The notes beneath the pieces are model-generated. The model saw only the letters and a program-made list of their open reading frames with translations, was not told where the DNA came from and searched no databases. A stretch of DNA of 10,451 bases from CS1-C013 sp964347265. GTDB lineage: Archaea > Aenigmatarchaeota > Aenigmatarchaeia > Aenigmatarchaeales > Aenigmatarchaeaceae. Location: positions 1-10,451 of the forward strand of contig CAYFXV010000020.1 in assembly GCA_964347265.1 (NCBI GenBank), given 5' to 3'. This document shows, piece by piece, positions 5,536-10,451 of the stretch. Each line of letters begins with the position of its first letter. Position 1 is the first letter of the stretch. The position numbers and the translations under genes were made by a program.

Positions 5536-5572
5536 AAAGCTTTTTATATTAAAAAAATTATAAAGCTTTTTA
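5536..5572 (+). repeat. Paired AAAGCTTTTTA boxes around a TATA element
   Basis: AAAGCTTTTTA occurs at 5536-5546 and again at 5562-5572, spaced by 26 bp; its first eight bases are palindromic. The TATA element (TTTTTATATTAAAA, 5541-5554) overlaps the first copy, and the predicted transcription start falls on the second. Possible operator pair for the gene at 5582; the AT-rich background makes chance a real alternative. Confidence 0.4.
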
Positions 5573-5577
5573 GGTGA
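5573..5577 (+). promoter_or_regulatory. Shine-Dalgarno site of the membrane protein at 5582
   Basis: GGTGA, then ATTA, then ATG at 5582-5584. This ATG gene sets the four-base reference spacing against which the ATA and ATT starts of rpp30 and psmA are judged. Confidence 0.7.
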
Positions 5578-5581
5578 ATTA

Positions 5582-5824
5582 ATGGGAATAGGTAAAATAA
5601 TATTGGGAATAGTTTTAATCATAATAGGATTATGGTTGTTGGCTCCAGAACAATATGGAAGAGCATGGTGGCCCTATCTAATAACAGTTATAATGGGAGT
5701 TGTGCCAATATTCCTTATATTCGTTGGGGCAATACTAGTTTGGATAGAATCAGAAGAAATAAAAATGGAAAGACCTAGACCAGCAAGAAGATCTACACCA
5801 ACAAAAAGACGTAGAAGAAGATAA
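5582..5824 (+). CDS. Small two-helix membrane protein with basic tail
   Basis: 80 residues. The first helix, residues 5-20, is a run of Ile, Leu and Gly (KIILGIVLIIIGLWLL). The short loop APEQYGRAWWPYLI contains three aromatic residues likely to sit at the membrane face. The second helix follows at about residues 33-54. After ESEEIKMERP the tail is almost wholly Arg, Pro, Thr and Lys, ending in five Arg. Small membrane proteins of this layout are frequent in DPANN genomes, but I do not recognise a function; the arginine tail suggests contact with RNA, DNA or acidic lipid on the cytoplasmic side. The start is well supported by GGTGA with a four-base spacer. It is divergent from L15e and convergent with the thiolation enzyme, one base between the two stop codons. 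Confidence 0.8.
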   Translation: MGIGKIILGIVLIIIGLWLLAPEQYGRAWWPYLITVIMGVVPIFLIFVGAILVWIESEEIKMERPRPARRSTPTKRRRRR

Positions 5825-5825
5825 A

Positions 5826-6797
5826 TCATATCCTAAGATTTTTTATTTCTCTTTCTTTTATGCTTATTACTATTAATTTTCTTTTCAATTTTCTACCATA
5901 TTTTACTTTAGCTTTTCTTTTGGCATCTGAATATCTAAGAGTTAGTTGAGCAGCTAATTTTATTGCTTTTTTTGTTTTAGGTCCTTGAAGAATTGTAATA
6001 GGACTTCCTATATCAGGAACTTCAAAGATATAGTCTGTTTTTTGTTTTAACTCTAATAATTTTTTATTTTCTTTTTCATTTCTTCCAACAATTATTTTAT
6101 TGTTTTTAAGTCTGAAGTGTCTGCCAATTTTTAAGAGTTCTAAATCCTTTATTATTATTCTCTTTTTATGTTTTATCAAATCCTTGATTTTTTTAGCAAA
6201 TTCTTTATTAGTGAGTAAGCAACCTCCACCTGGACAGGGATAATCTATTTTTAATTTTTTAGCAGTTTTCATTTGCTCTTTTCTTCTTCTTCCACTGATT
6301 CCTAATAATTTATTTCTGTCAACCCATTTTTTCTCAGCTTCAGTAATTGGTAGTAATTTTGCTGATAATGGTCTTAACAATTTTCCTTCAAGTCCAGCTT
6401 CTTTTTCAATAATTTTTAATGCTTTCATGTGTTGACTCATTGGTCTCTGACCTAAAACTTCTCCTGTGAAAATGAATTTTGCATCGATTTCTTTGGCATA
6501 TTCCTTTGCTTTTTTTAACATAAAAATTCTACAGTCTATGCACGGATTCATCTCAGAACCATAACCATGTTTTGGATTTCTTAAAATTTTTAAATAATCT
6601 TTACCTTTGTTGATCATTTTGAACGGAATTTTAAATTTTCTTGCAGCTACTGCTGCATGGCATACCCCTCCTCTATCACATGTGCAGAAGGGTGATGTGA
6701 ATTTTACAGCTTCTACATCTATACCTTGATCTAGAATAAGTTTTACTGCTAGTGTTGAATCTAATCCTCCTGACAACAAACCTAATGCTTTTACCAT
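5826..6797 (-). CDS. PP-loop tRNA thiolation enzyme (ThiI/MnmA-like)
   Basis: 323-residue ATP pyrophosphatase. The PP-loop SGGLDS (9-14) binds ATP and would adenylate a tRNA uridine before sulfur insertion. Cysteines occur in three groups: C38, C40 and C46; the PCIDC pair C86/C89; and PCPGGGC, C188/C193. TGEVLGQRPMSQ (111-122) follows the second group and is typical of the single-chain archaeal and thermophile proteins annotated as tRNA thiouridylases. Several cysteines may hold an iron-sulfur cluster or carry sulfur. Residues 205-323 are lysine-rich and resemble the NFACT-R-like RNA-binding module attached to this family. Whether it makes 4-thiouridine at position 8 or 2-thiouridine at 34 cannot be decided here. 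It lacks the THUMP domain of classical ThiI. The ATG at 6795-6797 has no Shine-Dalgarno site but a TATA box 26 bp upstream. Confidence 0.88.
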   Translation of the reverse strand: MVKALGLLSGGLDSTLAVKLILDQGIDVEAVKFTSPFCTCDRGGVCHAAVAARKFKIPFKMINKGKDYLKILRNPKHGYGSEMNPCIDCRIFMLKKAKEYAKEIDAKFIFTGEVLGQRPMSQHMKALKIIEKEAGLEGKLLRPLSAKLLPITEAEKKWVDRNKLLGISGRRRKEQMKTAKKLKIDYPCPGGGCLLTNKEFAKKIKDLIKHKKRIIIKDLELLKIGRHFRLKNNKIIVGRNEKENKKLLELKQKTDYIFEVPDIGSPITILQGPKTKKAIKLAAQLTLRYSDAKRKAKVKYGRKLKRKLIVISIKEREIKNLRI

Positions 6798-6818
6798 GTT
6801 AAGAAATCATCTTAAAGA

Positions 6819-6827
6819 TTTAAAAAT
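6819..6827 (-). promoter_or_regulatory. TATA box of the tRNA thiolation gene
   Basis: ATTTTTAAA on the minus strand, centred exactly 26 bp before the ATG at 6795-6797; leaderless arrangement. Confidence 0.5.
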
Positions 6828-6849
6828 ATGAAGATATCAATTATAGAAT

Positions 6850-6948
6850 CTATTTTTTCTCAAATATTTCTGTTAATATCAATCCTATAATGATAATCTC
6901 AACAATAAGTATGAGTATAAAACTAAAAAATGGAATTATAGCATCCAT
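6850..6948 (-). CDS. 32-residue membrane peptide matching the protease C-terminal anchor
   Basis: A small ORF in the 231-base gap between the thiolation gene and the protease. It begins MDAIIPFFSF, continues as one hydrophobic helix with a single internal Glu (E17), and ends LTEIFEKK. Aligned without gaps to protease residues 1073-1098, it shares 10 of 26 positions, including the IPF-x-SF entry motif and the glutamate within the membrane segment (E1085 in the protease); most other differences are Ile/Leu/Val exchanges. A TATA-like TTTAAA lies 27.5 bp upstream of the ATG, and there is no Shine-Dalgarno site, so it could be expressed as a leaderless peptide. The in-frame TAA just upstream shows it is not a continuation of a longer gene. 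Alternative: decayed 3' remnant of a duplicated protease gene. Confidence 0.5.
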   Translation of the reverse strand: MDAIIPFFSFILILIVEIIIIGLILTEIFEKK

Positions 6949-6972
6949 AATAACAATTTGAATAATTCTGTA

Positions 6973-6978
6973 TTTAAA
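6973..6978 (-). promoter_or_regulatory. TATA-like box of the 32-residue ORF
   Basis: TTTAAA within CTTTAAATAC, 27.5 bp upstream of ATG 6946-6948. The spacing matches the other leaderless genes in this window, but the sequence context is AT-rich. Confidence 0.35.
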
Positions 6979-7028
6979 GTTAATTAGAAAATAATCTTAA
7001 CAACAATTCTTAGTATAAGAATTTTTTT

Positions 7029-10000
7029 CTATCTCTTTCTTTCCTTAAGATATCCCTTTTGTAACTTCCTAATTATTAATGATAATACTAAAATCTCAAT
7101 CAAGGCTATAATTACAAAACTAACAAACGGAATTGTAATTCCTAACAAATATGGTAATGTAAAGTATGGAGATTCCCCTTTGTATCCTTCTATTTTCTTC
7201 ATCATACCCTCTGTTATTTTTTTAGGACCTTTGAACTGTCCTTTATATCCTGAACAAGTCGTTTCATAGTATCCTGCAAGAACCATGAAATCATCATAGT
7301 CAACATCTCCGTCTTTATCAAAGTCTGCACGTGCATCATAGGCTGGTTGTCCAATACTCGAACCATAAGCCCCTGCAACAACAATCCAATCATCATAGTC
7401 AACATCAAAGTCCCCATCAATATCTCCACGACAATTAACTGATAAAACTCGTGAGCCACTCTCACCAGGATCATCAAAATCTCCATCCCAATTTTTATCT
7501 ATACAAGCATAATAAGTATGATTTCCACCCAAATTAGGTGCTTTAAATTTACACATACAATTTGAGCAAGTTAAACCCCATAGACATGGTGGATATGCAT
7601 ACCAATCTTCTAATTCAAAAATTTCACAGGCACCTACTCCATCACAAGAATCCTTTCTGATATATATTATTTGATTAATACATCCAGAAAGACCTTGAGC
7701 GATAGCTTCTACTATATTTCTTGGTTCTACTTCTCCTGGGGGCCAAAGGCCTAACGTAACGTCTCCAATACACTCATGATTATTTATAAAAATCTCATTA
7801 AATGATGGAGCGTAATATTCATCTAAATTAGCAGGTGAGGTATATATTATTTTATCCTCTGGATTTGAATCTGGATACCAAGAATATCTAATAGCAAATC
7901 CTATTTTGTCAGCAGGATTTTTAACAGTGAGGTCGCTTTGATCAAGACGCCTGCCATCTAATCCAACAATCAATATTAGATATTCAGCTTCTAAATATTT
8001 TTCACCGTTCACATCTGTATATTCTTGAATATTATCTGCTGGGTAACCCGTTCTAACTCCATACCAACCAACCCCACTAAATCCGATATTAAAATGCCCA
8101 TCAAATAAAAGACTAGAACCATCAGAATATATTTCAAAACATTTAGCATCTTCTTGTCCAAGTTTTGAAGCATAATCTCTGGAACCACTACCATGAAAAC
8201 CATCATCACCTTCATCAAAAAATAAACAAATTTGAGAATTGTCGCTCAAGTTAGCGTTTCGGATTCTAAGACCTATCATTAGAATGCAGGAAGTTGGTGG
8301 GGATTTTATATACAAATCAAAATTATTATTTGTTCCAAGATTGGTATAAACTGAGGCATCAGCCCATTCAGATTCTTCTATTTTTCCATCTTGCACAATA
8401 TCAATAGAAGGATCTGTAGGAAGAACTGGTCTAACTAAAAAAGGTTCTGGAGGAATATAAAATAAATAAGGAATTCTGTACAATTTTCCATTGACATGGA
8501 TGTTAACATACCCATAATAATGTGATATTCTTGGTAGAGTTTCAGAAATTTCAACAGATAAAATAACATTCTCTATGTCACCTGGACTAATTGTGAATGA
8601 TGAACGATTAACATAAGAAATTGAATAACTGTTACCGTAGTCATCAACAACTTCAGACGTATCGATATTAACTGTTAAAATTTCCTGATTAATATTTTCA
8701 ATATGTAAAAATTCAGAAATAATTGGATTACCTTCCCTAATCACTCCAAAACTTATACTTTGTGGGAAAACATAAATGGATGAATCAACAGCATCGAAAA
8801 CATTTATTCTTCCCGATCCCTGGGTTAATGGTGAAACGTCTTGATCTTTTGCAGTCGTCATGAGAGCAGATTTAACCATTTCAGGTGTCCAGTTTGGATG
8901 TGCTTGTAAAATTAAGGCAGCTGCACCAGCTACCATAGGAGTAGCCATGCTAGTACCACTCATTTCTGTATAATAATAAGCATTCATATCCCCACACGTC
9001 CAACTTCCTGGTATACCAATACTTGACAGAGCTGCACATGTTCTGGTGCCTGGTGCTATAACATCAGGTTTAATCCTTAGGTCTGCAGTCATACCCCTGC
9101 TACTAAAACAAACAGGTTCCCCTTCTGTAATATCCATATCAATACAATCACCCCAATTCTTTTCTTCCCAACCTTCTAAACGGGAACTATAAGAGGCACC
9201 TACAGTGATTGCCTTTTCAGCTACCCCTGGTTCCCCCAAAGTCCCTAAACTTGGCCCAAAATTACCGGCAGCAACTACTACAATTACACCATTATCAGTT
9301 GCTCTGTTAACTGCTTCAGAAAGAGGATCAGTTCCATCCCCGTTTATTGGAGATCCTAAACTAAGACTTAATATATCTGCTCTATCTTGTGCCCATTCGA
9401 TTCCACTTATAATATCGCTCTCTAAACCATAACCACTTCGGTCTAAAACCTTTACTCCAATAAGATTTGCTTGAGGGGCAACGCCTATGTATATATACTG
9501 ATACAATCCAGGCGGTAAATCTTTACTAGCCTGGATAGAGGCATTACCATTTCCCGCCGCTATACTCGCAACATGGGTTCCATGTCCATGATCGTCTCTT
9601 GCATTATCATTCTCAGATTGACCATTTGGACAACATGCATTTCTCCATTCTGCAGGACTGCAAAAACATTTTTCTTCAATTACTTTAGGGTCATTTGTAT
9701 AAGGATCATCATCAAGATCATCTAAATCTGGATGAGTTTTATCTATTCCCGTATCGATAATGGCAATAGTGACTCCACTTCCATTCAAAGGTCCATATTC
9801 AGATTCAACTGTTTCTCTTTTTACAGGATCAGCAATATCAGGAACACTCCATTTCAAATATACCTGTACTTTAGAATCCACATAAACATTTTTTAATTTA
9901 TCTCCAAGATTTGATTTTAAATCAGATTTAAAGTTCTTGAGTTTTGTTCTAGAAATACTTAAAGCAGTATAAGAAATTGTTTTATAGGATGTTTTGAATT

Positions 10001-10349
10001 TCCCTCCGTTTAAAGAAGTAATGGATCTAATACTATTGATAGTATTTAAATTATCTGAATTTGAAGTCAAATCTCTAACTTGTGTCTTTCCTTCGGGACT
10101 AACTTTACCTTCTTCCTTTCCTTGTGTAACAGGTGAATCATACTCTACTATCAGAGGTATTTCTGTTGCATTAGAATAATCTATTAAGTCTTGTTGGCTG
10201 TATTTTATCCCCGCTTCTGTTAAAATTGAAGCTAATTGCACATCATAAGTGTAATTTTCCTCACCTATTATATGATTTGAAGCTATAATAATATTTGATA
10301 AGAAAATTGATAATAGAAAAAAACTAATTAAAAAAACCAACTTTTTCAT
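7029..10349 (-). CDS. Secreted, membrane-anchored subtilisin-like protease with dockerin-like domain
   Basis: 1106-residue S8-family serine protease. Residues 1-23 are a signal peptide. Residues 65-165 resemble an I9-type propeptide. The catalytic domain, about 190-525, has Asp199 (IIDTGID), His256 (GHGTHV), oxyanion Asn363 (AAGN) and Ser467 (GTSMA). Between Asp199 and His256 an insertion carries C228, C230, C239 and C240. Residues 525-635 form a beta-rich, probably Ig-like module; 650-850 resemble a CBM9/DOMON-type binding domain (DGKIEESEWADA); 855-970 are cysteine-rich. Residues 974-1032 are a dockerin-like pair of calcium loops, with ligands D976, 978, 980, 982, 984, 987 and D1009, 1011, 1013, 1015, 1017, 1020. 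A lysine-rich linker, a transmembrane helix (about 1068-1094) and a basic tail complete it. The chain would be active outside the cell, tethered by its C-terminus. The ATG has a TATA box 26 bp upstream and no Shine-Dalgarno site. The substrate is unknown. Confidence 0.93.
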   Translation of the reverse strand: MKKLVFLISFFLLSIFLSNIIIASNHIIGEENYTYDVQLASILTEAGIKYSQQDLIDYSNATEIPLIVEYDSPVTQGKEEGKVSPEGKTQVRDLTSNSDNLNTINSIRSITSLNGGKFKTSYKTISYTALSISRTKLKNFKSDLKSNLGDKLKNVYVDSKVQVYLKWSVPDIADPVKRETVESEYGPLNGSGVTIAIIDTGIDKTHPDLDDLDDDPYTNDPKVIEEKCFCSPAEWRNACCPNGQSENDNARDDHGHGTHVASIAAGNGNASIQASKDLPPGLYQYIYIGVAPQANLIGVKVLDRSGYGLESDIISGIEWAQDRADILSLSLGSPINGDGTDPLSEAVNRATDNGVIVVVAAGNFGPSLGTLGEPGVAEKAITVGASYSSRLEGWEEKNWGDCIDMDITEGEPVCFSSRGMTADLRIKPDVIAPGTRTCAALSSIGIPGSWTCGDMNAYYYTEMSGTSMATPMVAGAAALILQAHPNWTPEMVKSALMTTAKDQDVSPLTQGSGRINVFDAVDSSIYVFPQSISFGVIREGNPIISEFLHIENINQEILTVNIDTSEVVDDYGNSYSISYVNRSSFTISPGDIENVILSVEISETLPRISHYYGYVNIHVNGKLYRIPYLFYIPPEPFLVRPVLPTDPSIDIVQDGKIEESEWADASVYTNLGTNNNFDLYIKSPPTSCILMIGLRIRNANLSDNSQICLFFDEGDDGFHGSGSRDYASKLGQEDAKCFEIYSDGSSLLFDGHFNIGFSGVGWYGVRTGYPADNIQEYTDVNGEKYLEAEYLILIVGLDGRRLDQSDLTVKNPADKIGFAIRYSWYPDSNPEDKIIYTSPANLDEYYAPSFNEIFINNHECIGDVTLGLWPPGEVEPRNIVEAIAQGLSGCINQIIYIRKDSCDGVGACEIFELEDWYAYPPCLWGLTCSNCMCKFKAPNLGGNHTYYACIDKNWDGDFDDPGESGSRVLSVNCRGDIDGDFDVDYDDWIVVAGAYGSSIGQPAYDARADFDKDGDVDYDDFMVLAGYYETTCSGYKGQFKGPKKITEGMMKKIEGYKGESPYFTLPYLLGITIPFVSFVIIALIEILVLSLIIRKLQKGYLKERKR

Positions 10350-10350
10350 G

Positions 10351-10364
10351 ATATTAATTAATAT
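10351..10364. repeat. 14-bp perfect palindrome between protease TATA box and start
   Basis: ATATTAATTAATAT reads the same on both strands and fills the space between the TATA box and the predicted leaderless start. A regulator bound here would block transcription initiation. It consists only of A and T, so chance in this AT-rich sequence is not excluded. Confidence 0.35.
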
Positions 10365-10370
10365 TTCTGA

Positions 10371-10380
10371 TATAAATTTA
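10371..10380 (-). promoter_or_regulatory. TATA box of the protease gene
   Basis: TAAATTTATA on the minus strand, centred about 26 bp before the ATG at 10347-10349. It overlaps the stop codon of the upstream gene, as the AIM24-like promoter overlaps the L15e stop. Confidence 0.5.
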
Positions 10381-10451
10381 TCTCTTTCTTTTCTTAGAAC
10401 GTCTCTTTTGTAATTTCTTAATTATCAATCCTAAAACAATAATCTCAATCA
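10378..10451 (-). CDS. C-terminal end of a second gene with the same membrane anchor (cut by window edge)
   Basis: The visible 23 codons before TAA (10378-10380) start IEIIVLGLIIKKLQK and end RRSKKRKR. They match the last 23 residues of the protease (from IEILVLS) at 16 positions without a gap, including the glutamate in the membrane helix, the LQK junction and the terminal RKR; the DNA is also clearly similar. The gene precedes the protease on the same strand, with 28 bases between its stop codon and the protease ATG. It is therefore likely a paralogous, surface-anchored protein, quite possibly another protease, but the body of the protein is outside the window, so its function is not determined. 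It and the protease form a tandem pair. Confidence 0.75.
   Translation of the reverse strand, partial: IEIIVLGLIIKKLQKRRSKKRKR

Noticed and set aside
6798..7028. Search for a tRNA or structured RNA in the largest gap
   Set aside because: No cloverleaf, GC-rich stem or box motif was seen; the gap is explained by the thiolation promoter and the 32-residue ORF.
7214..7486. Overlapping minus-strand frame of 90 codons, methionine-rich
   Set aside because: Lies inside the protease dockerin region in a shifted frame; the Asp codons read as Met and Leu. The same applies to 8009-8218.
9205..9432. Plus-strand frame of 75 codons, with another at 9994-10179
   Set aside because: Antisense to the conserved catalytic domain and propeptide of the protease; no start signals.

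Overview
The window looks like a compact, AT-rich archaeal chromosome, probably from a small-genome DPANN-type lineage (Woesearchaeota/Pacearchaeota-like; this is inference). Archaeal markers are ribosomal protein L15e, RNase P proteins Pop5 and Rpp30, and the N-terminus of a proteasome alpha subunit. A-T rich TATA boxes sit about 26 bp from start codons, and Shine-Dalgarno sites are of the GGTGA type. A CxxC-x17-CxxC zinc protein of the kind common in DPANN archaea and candidate-phyla bacteria fits the same picture.

Layout. Positions 1-64 hold the start of a minus-strand proteasome alpha gene. Position 136-480 is a small divergent gene sharing a palindromic TATA box with it. From 481 to 5458 the minus strand carries Pop5, Rpp30, an acidic zinc-domain protein, an APC-type amino acid permease, a two-helix membrane protein, an AIM24/TIGR00266 protein and L15e, with one small plus-strand membrane protein at 3611-3925. 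Read along the minus strand, L15e, Rpp30, Pop5 and psmA keep the order of the archaeal exosome-proteasome superoperon, but unrelated genes have been inserted between them. Position 5582-5824 (+) is a small two-helix membrane protein. Position 5826-6797 (-) is a PP-loop tRNA thiolation enzyme.

The right third is a cell-surface block. An 1106-residue secreted subtilisin-like protease (7029-10349) has an inhibitor-like propeptide, a catalytic domain with a cysteine-rich insertion, beta-rich modules, a two-site dockerin-like calcium domain and a C-terminal membrane anchor. The gene upstream of it (cut at the window end) finishes with nearly the same anchor. A free-standing 32-codon ORF downstream (6850-6948) encodes a third copy of the anchor with its own promoter.

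Two cross-cutting observations stand out. First, rpp30 and psmA appear to start at ATA and ATT, each four bases after a GGTGA site. Second, genes split into two start classes: leaderless genes, all ATG with a TATA box 25-28 bp upstream, and Shine-Dalgarno genes, which include the non-ATG starts. No CRISPR array, transposase, rRNA or tRNA was recognised.
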